Assembly (NCBI RefSeq): GCF_014842925.1
Contig: NZ_JACYXJ010000001.1
Span: forward strand, 705,486 to 769,485
Direction: 5' to 3'
From: Roseibium polysiphoniae
Lineage (GTDB): Bacteria; Pseudomonadota; Alphaproteobacteria; Rhizobiales; Stappiaceae
DNA length: 64,000 bases
Shown here: positions 48,701 to 55,125 of the stretch, piece by piece
Numbering within the stretch: the stretch's first letter is position 1
Layout: the number at the start of each line of letters is the position of its first letter
Translations under genes and position numbers: made by a program
The notes under the pieces: generated by a model
The model's input: only the letters and a program-made list of their open reading frames with translations
What the model was told of the DNA's origin: nothing
Database searches by the model: none

Positions 48701-49117
48701 GATCAGCTGATCGATGCACCGCTCAGGCGCACCAGTGTCTGTGGCCTCGTCATCACCCGCCAGCGCCCGGGCACGGCCTCCGGCGTCATCTTCCTCACCC
48801 TGGAGGATGAGACCGGTGTCTCCAATGTCGTGGTCTGGCCAAGGGTCTATGACCGTTTTCGCCGTATTGTCATGGGCGGGCGCCTGCTGCGTGTCACCGG
48901 GCGGCTCGAGCGTGAAGGCATCGTCGTTCATCTCATCGCGGATCATATCGAAGACCTGTCCCACCGTCTGGCGGATCTGGGGCATCCTCTGGACGAGGCC
49001 ATCGGCATCACCCAGCCGCAAGCCGACGAGGCTCCCCGCCCCATCCGTCAACGCCCCACCGCGCGTCACCCCCGCGAGCAGGCCAAGCACCTCTTTCCCA
49101 GCCGGGATTTCCATTGA
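45761..49117 (+). CDS. dnaE2: error-prone DNA polymerase III alpha subunit
   Basis: A 1118-residue C-family polymerase. The N-terminal PHP domain starts with YAELCVTSNFTFLTGASHPEELV. The palm has the PDIDVDFEHERR and SAANSILCYLL segments, and KIDVLSLGMLT follows; the C-terminal OB fold includes GVIFLTLEDETG. With ImuA and ImuB it carries out damage-induced mutagenesis. The ATG at 45761 overlaps the imuB stop (ATGA); a longer reading from 45629 lies in imuB. Length is normal for DnaE2. Confidence 0.96.
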   Translation: MTLHCGSDLQNFGGFSQGYAELCVTSNFTFLTGASHPEELVLRAAELGLEAIAITDRNTLAGVVRAYSALKTLRKEAEEALRIRSTHQLDHSSRQEAGVSIYLQRPDTVQLPKLIVGTRLVLRDSPVEWLALPTDRAAYHRLARLLTLGKQRAEKAECHLDLADLEQGCRGMILIALPPRDLSAACEPVQRLHRRFPGHVFLGAAPRYDGSDRIWFDACAMLALKTSAPMVAVGDVLMHRGSRRQLADVLTCMREGLTIDGIGTRALPNAERRLKGEPDMARLYSSHPAALRRTLEIAARCSFDLSQLSYEYPDEISKGEAPQERLERLVREGIGRRYPDGASKRVYELVDKELALVGELGYAAYFLTVHDIVAEARARGILCQGRGSAANSILCYLLAITDVSPDMIGMVFERFISRHRGEPPDIDVDFEHERREEVIQWIYEKYGRHRAGLCATVIHFRTRAAIREVGKVMGLSQDVTASLSGQIWGQSNKGADPEQARQLGLDLENRRLAQTIHLIGEIIGFPRHLSQHVGGFIITRGRLDELCPIENAAMEGRTVIEWDKDDIDALGILKIDVLSLGMLTCLRKSFELLASHEKMDFTLATVPQEDKATYDMLCKADAVGVFQVESRAQMNFLPRMKPRTFYDLVIEVAIVRPGPIQGGMVKPYIRRRQGFEKPEPFGPALAEVTHKTLGVPLFQEQAMQIAVVGAGYSAEEADQLRRSLASFRRMGTIAHHRDRFVKGMLANGYSREVAEACFSQIEGFADYGFPESHAAAFAMLTYVSSWLKCRHPAIFACALLNSQPMGFYAPAQIVRDVREHGVEVRPICVNSSVWDNTLERRADGTWALRLGFRQIKGFREEDAGWIVAARGNGYPDPESLWLRAGVLPSVLERLAEADAFIGMGLTRRDALWQVRAIRAPKPLPLFSDPLDGEGIREPKVELPAMHLGEEVVEDYVAMRLTLRAHPMELLRPAISGLTPHDQLIDAPLRRTSVCGLVITRQRPGTASGVIFLTLEDETGVSNVVVWPRVYDRFRRIVMGGRLLRVTGRLEREGIVVHLIADHIEDLSHRLADLGHPLDEAIGITQPQADEAPRPIRQRPTARHPREQAKHLFPSRDFH

Positions 49118-49184
49118 ATTCCGCCGGCGCCTTTCTCAAGGAAATGCGGGCCAGCCGGATGACGCAGGGCAGCTATGGCGGCGC

Positions 49185-49208
49185 CCTACATTTCGATACA
49201 ATTATCGA
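49185..49208. promoter_or_regulatory. shared 19-bp element with overlapping palindrome
   Basis: CCTACATTTCGATACAATT (49185-49203) matches 11902-11920 at 17 of 19 positions. It overlaps a perfect palindrome, TCGATA-CAAT-TATCGA (49193-49208). It lies 66-89 bp before the ATG of the first gene of the secreted-protein cluster. Part of it, GATACAATTA, recurs at 53117 next to the AraC gene. Confidence 0.5.
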
Positions 49209-49273
49209 CAATCGGGGACCATAAACCTGTGTTAGGCACATCCTAAAGCCAACCAGACATCAGGATCATTGCC

Positions 49274-49915
49274 ATGAAGCTCGTGACCATCGCAGCCACA
49301 TTGCTTTCCCTTTCCGCGACCGCCCTTACTGCCGAACCCTTTTCGGCAGATGTCTGGGCTGACAACTGGTTTGAGATGCGGGTCAACGGGACGCAAGTCG
49401 CCGAAGATCATGTTCCCATCACGACCGAGCGTTCGTTCAATGCCGAGAGCTTTGACTTCGAGGTCGAGCGGCCTTTCGTCGTCGGCTTTATCGCCAAGGA
49501 CTTCAAGCAGAACGACACTGGTCTTGAATACATCGGCACAAGACGGCAGCAGATGGGAGATGGCGGCATCATCCTCCAGATCAAGAACGCTGCCGGCGAC
49601 ACGGTAGCGGTCAGCAACGCCGATTGGCAGTGCCTCGTGACCCACACCGCGCCACTGGACAAGTCTTGCGAAGGTGACAAGAACCCTGTTGCGGGGGAAG
49701 GCGCCTGCGGTTTTGAGACGAAGGCGGAGCCCGCCGGCTGGGACCAGCCTGGCTTTGACGCCTCAGCCTGGCCTAAGGCGGATGTCTATTCCGCGCGCGA
49801 GGTCAGCCCAAAGGGCGGCTACGACCGGATCGATTGGGATCCAGACGCCGAACTCATCTGGGGCCCTGATCTTGAGCAAAGCAACACGGTGCTCTGCCGC
49901 CTGGTTGTGGACTAA
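49274..49915 (+). CDS. secreted protein of unknown function
   Basis: A 213-residue protein with a signal peptide (MKLVTIAATLLSLSATALTA, cut before EPF). The mature part starts with a beta-rich stretch, ADNWFEMRVNGTQVAEDHVPITTERSFNAESFDFEV, which recalls jelly-roll domains; the second half has three Cys that may form disulfides. I do not recognise the family. It is the first gene of a run of secreted-protein genes (YHYH, YbhB-like, beta-trefoil-like) and is preceded by the shared upstream element. Confidence 0.8.
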   Translation: MKLVTIAATLLSLSATALTAEPFSADVWADNWFEMRVNGTQVAEDHVPITTERSFNAESFDFEVERPFVVGFIAKDFKQNDTGLEYIGTRRQQMGDGGIILQIKNAAGDTVAVSNADWQCLVTHTAPLDKSCEGDKNPVAGEGACGFETKAEPAGWDQPGFDASAWPKADVYSAREVSPKGGYDRIDWDPDAELIWGPDLEQSNTVLCRLVVD

Positions 49916-49989
49916 ATCGTATTTCTGGCCAAGAGATCTACCCGTTCGACGGAACACACATCGCCGAACGGGTGTTGAAAGAAAGCCCC

Positions 49990-50997
49990 ATGAAGCAGAA
50001 CTTTACCGCCAAAAAACGCAGGACGCTCGCCTTTCTCCTTGGTTCTGTCATAGCCCTTGCCGCACCGGTGCAGGCGCATGAGGATCACACCCTTGATGCA
50101 CAGACCCGTTGCGATGCAGTGAAAGCCTCGGTTGCAGAGGCCGGTTTTTCCGATCAAGTGACGGTCACTTGCAAGGACGGAAAGGCGATCATCTCGTCGG
50201 ACACCTATCCCGATCATGAGCTGATGACCGGCATCGTCGGCACCAACGAACAAGTGCCGGTTCCCGCCAAGAAGTATGATGCCCCGATCCCGCTGGCTCC
50301 GGTGCTAAGCGAGACGCCGCAAACCCATGACGCGGCACTTGGCGTGGCGGTCAATGGCGTGCCGATCTTCGACTATACTGGCGGCGGTGAGATGACCGAA
50401 GAAGATCTCTATCACCACCAGACCCGGCACGACACCTATCAGACACAACAGCTTGATGCCTGTGGTGGCCACGCGGGTCGCGGCGACGATTATCACTATC
50501 ATATCAAACCTGTCTGCATGATCGCACAGATGGAAAATGCAGGCGACGACGCCATCATCGGTTGGGCCTTTGACGGATTCCCGATCTATGGCGACAACAA
50601 TCCCGACGGCACGCCGGTTGTCGAAGGGATGCTGGATGTCTGCAACGGCCAGTCGGATGAGATCTTTGGCTATCGCTACCACACCTCCGAAGATGCCCCC
50701 TATATCGTGCAATGCCTGATGGGAGAGGTTGAAGACCTTCGCGATCTCCCGCGCACGGCCCCTCTTAGCAATGAAGCCACGGGGCGCGGAACAGAGCCTG
50801 GCCGTCCTCCTGCGGGCGGGGTCGAGAACTTGATCTTTACCCAGGAAGAAGATGGCCGTCGCAGCATGGACTACAGCTATAAGGGCGAGGACTATTATAT
50901 TCGCTATCGTCCGTCTGACACCGAAGATTGCTATATCTTCGAAACCAAGACCGTGACCAACGCCGGCAAGATCAGAACCGGAGATTTCTGCCGATGA
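49990..50997 (+). CDS. secreted YHYH-domain protein 2
   Basis: A 335-residue protein with a signal peptide (RRTLAFLLGSVIALAAPVQA). The YHYH tetrapeptide is at residues 168-171 (GDDYHYHIKP), followed by a GWAFDGFPIYGDNNPDG loop and GYRYHTSEDAPYIVQCLMG. The gene at 12004 has the same GFPIYG block and is a distant paralogue. The ATG at 49990 follows GAAAG; a reading six codons longer is less likely. The stop overlaps the next gene's start. Confidence 0.8.
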   Translation: MKQNFTAKKRRTLAFLLGSVIALAAPVQAHEDHTLDAQTRCDAVKASVAEAGFSDQVTVTCKDGKAIISSDTYPDHELMTGIVGTNEQVPVPAKKYDAPIPLAPVLSETPQTHDAALGVAVNGVPIFDYTGGGEMTEEDLYHHQTRHDTYQTQQLDACGGHAGRGDDYHYHIKPVCMIAQMENAGDDAIIGWAFDGFPIYGDNNPDGTPVVEGMLDVCNGQSDEIFGYRYHTSEDAPYIVQCLMGEVEDLRDLPRTAPLSNEATGRGTEPGRPPAGGVENLIFTQEEDGRRSMDYSYKGEDYYIRYRPSDTEDCYIFETKTVTNAGKIRTGDFCR

Positions 50998-51557
50998 TAC
51001 CACCGTTCCGACTTGCTGCGGGCATGGCCTTTCTCGCGACGCTGAACTGCATCGTAGGTGGCGTTGCAGCAGAGCTGGTCTTTACGCTGACAAGCCCGGC
51101 CCTGGAGGAGGGCGGCCGTCTTCCCGCCGATCTAAAATGCACGCGGGACGGCGGTGAAGGCGTGTCGCCGCCACTTGAGTGGACGGGCGTTCCCGACGGG
51201 ACCAAGAGCTTTGCCTTGATCATGCATCATTATCCACGCGGAACCCTCAAAGGGCGCGATGCCCCCAGTCACTACTGGCTTCTCTGGAATATCCCCGCGG
51301 AAACGACCGCGATCCCCAAGGGCAATCCCGCATCTCTCGGCGATGAAGGTTCCGACAAGGACAACAATAAAACGGGATATACTCCACCGTGTTCACCCGG
51401 CGCAGCTGTGCATGAGTACACCATCACGCTCTATGCACTTGATGCAACACTCGAAATCTTGCCCAATCAAGACAGCAAGGCGGTCGATTGGGCAAAAATG
51501 ACTGCCGCTCTCACAGGGAATGTGATTGCTCAGAGCAGTCTGACGTTTCAAAACTGA
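50994..51557 (+). CDS. secreted YbhB/YbcL-type PEBP-like protein
   Basis: A 187-residue protein with a hydrophobic N-terminus (MIPPFRLAAGMAFLATLNCIVGGVAA). The rest is the Raf-kinase-inhibitor-like fold: FTLTSPALEEGGRLPADLKC, GVSPPLEWTGVPDGTKSFALIMHH, SHYWLLWNIPAETTAI. Bacterial members bind small ligands and have no clear role. It overlaps the YHYH gene by 4 bp (ATGATA); pairing of these two families is seen elsewhere and suggests joint action. Confidence 0.85.
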   Translation: MIPPFRLAAGMAFLATLNCIVGGVAAELVFTLTSPALEEGGRLPADLKCTRDGGEGVSPPLEWTGVPDGTKSFALIMHHYPRGTLKGRDAPSHYWLLWNIPAETTAIPKGNPASLGDEGSDKDNNKTGYTPPCSPGAAVHEYTITLYALDATLEILPNQDSKAVDWAKMTAALTGNVIAQSSLTFQN

Positions 51558-51589
51558 TCGCTTTCATTCGTTGAAGAGGAAACCATCCC

Positions 51590-52126
51590 ATGACGAAGCG
51601 CCTTCTGCCAGCCGCGCTCCTCGGAACCCTGCTCATGGCCGGGACTGCCCATTCCGAGGAGGTGGAGATCTATCTCACCGACATGCTCGACAACACGCAG
51701 GCCGGCTATTGTCTTGATATCGCCCGCGCGCAGGGCGAACAGGCAAATCCTGATGACGGTCTGCAAGGCCACACCTGCTACAGCCCCGGCGGCTCTCTTG
51801 GCGTCGATCAGACGTTCGAAACCGACAGGTTCGCCGAGGGTGTCCTCTATATGCCGAAATTTGATGTCTGCGCGAAGGTCTCGACAACCGAACCTGGGAC
51901 TGCCGTGGATCTGGCCGAATGCGACGGCAGTCAGGCCCAGAGTTTCATCTTCTCCGGTCAAGGCGCAATCAGTCCGGCAGCCGCGCCGGCCATGTGCTTC
52001 ACGCTCGGCGAGGACACGCGCTCGGGGCGCAGCAATGTCAATCAGATCAAGGGTCTGTCCTTGCAAGCCTGTGACGAAGCGAAAGCCGCCTATCAGACAT
52101 GGAATGTGCGCAGCTCCGTCGAATGA
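51590..52126 (+). CDS. small secreted protein, possibly beta-trefoil
   Basis: A 178-residue protein with a signal peptide (MTKRLLPAALLGTLLMAGTAHS). The mature part has six Cys and blocks such as GYCLDIARAQGEQANPDDGLQGHTC and DVCAKVSTTEPGTAVDLAECDGSQAQSFIF, which resemble the repeats of ricin-type lectins (ending in YQTWNV). It is the last gene of the secreted cluster, 32 bp after the PEBP-like gene. The fold call is moderate; a ligand cannot be named. Confidence 0.72.
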   Translation: MTKRLLPAALLGTLLMAGTAHSEEVEIYLTDMLDNTQAGYCLDIARAQGEQANPDDGLQGHTCYSPGGSLGVDQTFETDRFAEGVLYMPKFDVCAKVSTTEPGTAVDLAECDGSQAQSFIFSGQGAISPAAAPAMCFTLGEDTRSGRSNVNQIKGLSLQACDEAKAAYQTWNVRSSVE

Positions 52127-52180
52127 TCTGATGGACCACGAGTGCACCCCTCAGACCGGCAGGAACCATCGCGCCGGCTC

Positions 52181-53074
52181 TCACGCCAGTCTGGCTGAGG
52201 GATGCGCGGCCTGGCCCCATTGTCTGGGGGATTGCCCGTACATGCGTTTGAATTCGCGGCTGAACTGGGACGAGCTGACATAGCCCACGTCCAGCGCTGC
52301 CTCATTCACGGTCTTGCCGCCCGCAATCTTCATGGCGGCGTGGTTCAGGCGCATGGCCTTTACAAACTGGAGCGGCGACATGGTCGTCGCCTGTCTGAAT
52401 TTGCGGTGAAACACGGCGCGGCTCATCCCGGCCTGGTCGGCAATCTCCTCGATAGTGACAGGCTCGCTCAACCGGGTCGACAGATACCTGATCGCCCGGG
52501 CAATCTCATTGCCGACGCCAAAGGCGCGCCGGGCGGCCGATCCCGCATCCCCTTTCAGGATCGCATAATAAAGCTCGCGCAGCCGGCCTTCGCCAAGGAC
52601 GGTCATATCGGCCGGAGATTGGCTCAACTGCAGCAGCCTTAAGAGAGCTTCGGTAAACCCGTCATCCCAGCGCGCGAGCGTGAACCCTTGCGGTATGGCG
52701 GGGTCGTTTTGCATTCGGCTCGCCCCGGCGACGCTTTCCAGTTCGATGGCCAGCTCGGTCATGACACGCGTATCCAGGGAAATATAGATGCCCAGAAGAG
52801 GTGTCTCGCGCGATGCGGCAGGTGTGCCGGCCTCCACCGGCATGGAGATGGGACAGCACATGTATTGGCTGCTGTCGTAGACATATCTCTTGCCATCCAG
52901 AACGGCTTCCTTGACCCCGTTGACGATCGCAATCACGCTCGGCTCATAGACTGCGGGGGCGCAAGGGACGGGATCGCTTGCGCGAAACAGCTTCACGCCC
53001 GCCACGCCGGTGTCCATCAGTCCGTCTTCGTGCACGCTCTTTTCAACAAGGTGCCTGATCTGCTCTTTGCTCAT
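52181..53074 (-). CDS. AraC-family transcriptional regulator
   Basis: A 297-residue regulator of the AraC_N subgroup. The N-terminal domain (about 20-175) has SVIAIVNGVKEAVLDGKRYVYDSSQYM; the C-terminal double helix-turn-helix starts near residue 195 (IARAIRYLSTRLSEPVTIEEIADQAGMSRAVFHRKFRQATTMSPLQFVKAMRLNHA). Divergent from an SDR gene, with a palindrome in the gap; members of this group commonly activate an adjacent reductase gene. Confidence 0.88.
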   Translation of the reverse strand: MSKEQIRHLVEKSVHEDGLMDTGVAGVKLFRASDPVPCAPAVYEPSVIAIVNGVKEAVLDGKRYVYDSSQYMCCPISMPVEAGTPAASRETPLLGIYISLDTRVMTELAIELESVAGASRMQNDPAIPQGFTLARWDDGFTEALLRLLQLSQSPADMTVLGEGRLRELYYAILKGDAGSAARRAFGVGNEIARAIRYLSTRLSEPVTIEEIADQAGMSRAVFHRKFRQATTMSPLQFVKAMRLNHAAMKIAGGKTVNEAALDVGYVSSSQFSREFKRMYGQSPRQWGQAAHPSARLA

Positions 53075-53102
53075 GGGCAGAACCTAGCGTCCGAAATTCA
53101 CA

Positions 53103-53121
53103 GTATCAACGCACTTGATAC
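53103..53121. promoter_or_regulatory. palindrome between araC-type and SDR genes
   Basis: GTATCAA-CGCAC-TTGATAC is a perfect 7-bp inverted repeat in the 168-bp divergent gap. The right arm overlaps GATACAATTA, also present at 49195-49204. Likely operator for the AraC-type regulator. Confidence 0.5.
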
Positions 53122-53242
53122 AATTAGGCATGTATTCGCGATAAATGCGGCTACTACGCCTGACTGGTGAGATTTATATGCTCTTTCAACACGATGAGAT
53201 ACCTGCCGCTCGCAACAGAGCGGCCGACATCAGGAGCATGAA

Positions 53243-54187
53243 ATGACCAAGGGCAATTTTGGATCGAAGGGCTGGACGCCGGAGCGCCTTGGCTCTCTCA
53301 AGGGCAAGACATTTGTCATCACCGGCGCCAACAGCGGAGCAGGCTTCGAGGCCAGCCGGGCGTTTCTGTCCAGGGGCGCTGGCGTAGTGATGCTGAACCG
53401 CAGCACCGCGAAGTCAGAGGCCGCCATCGCCGCCCTGAGGGAAGAGTTTGGCGAGACTGCCGATGTGACCTTCGTGAAAATGGACCTGGCAGAGCTGGCG
53501 AGCGTGCGCGCAGCTGCTGGCGAACTGCTGCGAAAAACGCCCCGGATCGACGCGCTCATCTGCAATGCCGCCATTGCCCAGGTGCCACGGCAGAACCTCA
53601 CCGTGGACGGCTTTGAAAGCCAGCTGGGGGTGAACCACTTCGGTCATTTTCTCCTCTGCGGTCTGCTGTTCGAGCGGATCGAGGCGTCGCGCGGCCGCAT
53701 CGTGGTGGTGGGCAGCAACGCCTACAAGATGGGGCTGAAGCGGATCAAGTTCGAGGACATGAACTTCGATCACAACTACACTGCCTGGAACGCCTACGCC
53801 CAGAGCAAGCTGGCGCAGATGGTCTTTGGCTACGAACTTCAGCGCCGGGTTCAGGCCGCTGGCAAGGCTGTCACGGTCCAGGTCTGCCATCCAGGCGCGT
53901 CACGCACCAACTTGCTCAAGGATACCGCCAGCACGTTCAACAAGATCGTCTGGGCCATCCTTGCGCCCATCATCGCGCAATCGGCGGAGAAGGGGGCCTG
54001 GCCCGAGGTCATGTGCGCGGCGGAAGAGAACGTGGCGACGGAAACGCTCTATGGCCCGACGAAAAGAGCAGAGACGGTCGGCCCAGTCGATGCCTGCCCG
54101 CTGGACCCTTGCGCCCTCGACCGGGACGCTGCGGCCAAACTCTGGACCATCTCCGAGCAAAAGACCTCCCTGACCTGGTCGGTCTAA
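53243..54187 (+). CDS. short-chain dehydrogenase/reductase
   Basis: A 314-residue SDR of the retinol-dehydrogenase/protochlorophyllide-reductase-like branch. NAD(P)-binding TGANSGAG is at 27-34; ICNAAIA and the catalytic Tyr185-x3-Lys189 (YAQSK) follow. MLNRSTAKSE after the second strand is the usual NADP-preferring context. Substrate unknown. Probably controlled by the divergent AraC-type gene. A terminator follows. Confidence 0.88.
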   Translation: MTKGNFGSKGWTPERLGSLKGKTFVITGANSGAGFEASRAFLSRGAGVVMLNRSTAKSEAAIAALREEFGETADVTFVKMDLAELASVRAAAGELLRKTPRIDALICNAAIAQVPRQNLTVDGFESQLGVNHFGHFLLCGLLFERIEASRGRIVVVGSNAYKMGLKRIKFEDMNFDHNYTAWNAYAQSKLAQMVFGYELQRRVQAAGKAVTVQVCHPGASRTNLLKDTASTFNKIVWAILAPIIAQSAEKGAWPEVMCAAEENVATETLYGPTKRAETVGPVDACPLDPCALDRDAAAKLWTISEQKTSLTWSV

Positions 54188-54258
54188 GCTTCTCTTTGGG
54201 TCTTCCCGCCAGCAGCGCGCCGTCCAGCGCTCGACCGGTGAAGCGCAGAACCACAATG

Positions 54259-54294
54259 AAAACCCGCCCGATCATCTCCGATGGGCGGGTTTTT
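54259..54294. terminator. terminator after the SDR gene
   Basis: AAAACCCGCCC and GGGCGGGTTTTT form an 11-bp stem with a 12-nt loop. Confidence 0.88.
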
Positions 54295-54299
54295 GTGTT

Positions 54300-54785
54300 T
54301 CAGGGCCGTTTGAGCCGTTTATTGGCCTCAATTGGCCATCCTATGCGACTCGGGACATCTTCTGGTGAGAGGACCAAAGTATTGAACAACGGGGTCTGTA
54401 ACTTTCTGGAATCATTAGTGGAAGAATGTCCGTGATATCGGAGGACCAAAGTTTTGTTCCAAACGGAACCAAAGTTTTGAACCTCTCGTCGCAAGACCCG
54501 TTTAAGGACAACCTTGGAGTCTATTCCCATCCGAGAGTTTTTGGGTCGGGCAGGGCGTGCGAACAGGCTTTCTGACACATCAGCGAGCCATATTATCAAG
54601 TGCTGACTCGACAGCTTCTTCGTTGATTAAAGTCTGAAATGGGGCCGGGAGGGGATTGGCGGGTTTCGGTACAAAGAAAGTTAAAGCAGCCGTTTGACCT
54701 GTCGTGCTCTGGGCTCGGAGGTCGTGAGATTTTGCGTTGGCCGCTCTTGGTGTGCCCCTCTCCAGAAAGCACTTTTCCAGACATG
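54300..54785. other. gene-free, repeat-bearing left margin of the accessory region
   Basis: About 490 bp without a convincing gene on either strand. By eye it is richer in A+T than the preceding genes. It contains three copies of ACCAAAGT-[AT]-TTG (listed separately) and otherwise nothing recognisable. It marks the change from ordinary chromosome to the accessory block. Confidence 0.6.
54373..54483. repeat. three ACCAAAGTxTTG repeats
   Basis: ACCAAAGTATTGAAC (54373), ACCAAAGTTTTGTTCC (54445) and ACCAAAGTTTTGAACC (54468) are direct repeats spaced 72 and 23 bp. The second and third are joined by GTTCC-AAAC-GGAAC, itself an inverted repeat. Multiple short direct repeats are typical of transposase-binding ends of Mu/Tn402/IS21-type elements, and a Mu-type transposase remnant lies at 63146; the link is inference. 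Confidence 0.55.
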
Positions 54786-54995
54786 TTAAATTTCGCTCTG
54801 CTTGGTAGAGTTTAAATCCTGTGGCTCCAAATCTGCCGGACCGATGCGGTCGATGACAAAAACCATGTTCGACAAGGACGTTTTTTCGTCGTCCGACAAC
54901 CGCCCGCTTTCGATAAGACTGATTACTTTTTGACGCTCAAAAATCCAGTTTCGAAAATACTCAACCAGATCTTTTACCCCTATTCCCTGGGACAT
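54786..54995 (-). CDS. small protein of unknown function
   Basis: A 69-residue product beginning MSQGIGVKDLVEYFRNWIF. It is predicted largely helical and acidic and has no recognised domain. The ATG at 54995 has a good GAGGTG site about 8 nt upstream, which favours it as a real gene and decides the start over a longer reading from 55046. It is divergent from the SARP-like regulator gene at 55126. Confidence 0.6.
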   Translation of the reverse strand: MSQGIGVKDLVEYFRNWIFERQKVISLIESGRLSDDEKTSLSNMVFVIDRIGPADLEPQDLNSTKQSEI

Positions 54996-55053
54996 GAAAA
55001 CACACCTCAAAGTCTTTGTTTTCTTTATCATAACAACGCAAGTCATGGGGCTT

Positions 55054-55070
55054 CTGTGAAATTACTGTGA
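55054..55070 (+). promoter_or_regulatory. 11-bp-spaced CTGTGA repeats
   Basis: CTGTGA at 55054-55059 and 55065-55070 are direct repeats with an 11-bp period, 56 bp before the SARP-like gene. SARP regulators usually bind short direct repeats spaced 11 or 22 bp, so this may be an autoregulatory site. Two 6-mers can recur by chance. Confidence 0.3.
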
Positions 55071-55125
55071 GGCCCTTTGTTTCCACTGCCGCAGAATGGT
55101 ACTGGTTGCAACGGGGTAACACATC

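Noticed and set aside
54300..54599. 99-codon minus-strand frame over the ACCAAAG repeats
   Set aside because: No ribosome-binding site, and it spans the terminator-side repeats; no protein family character.
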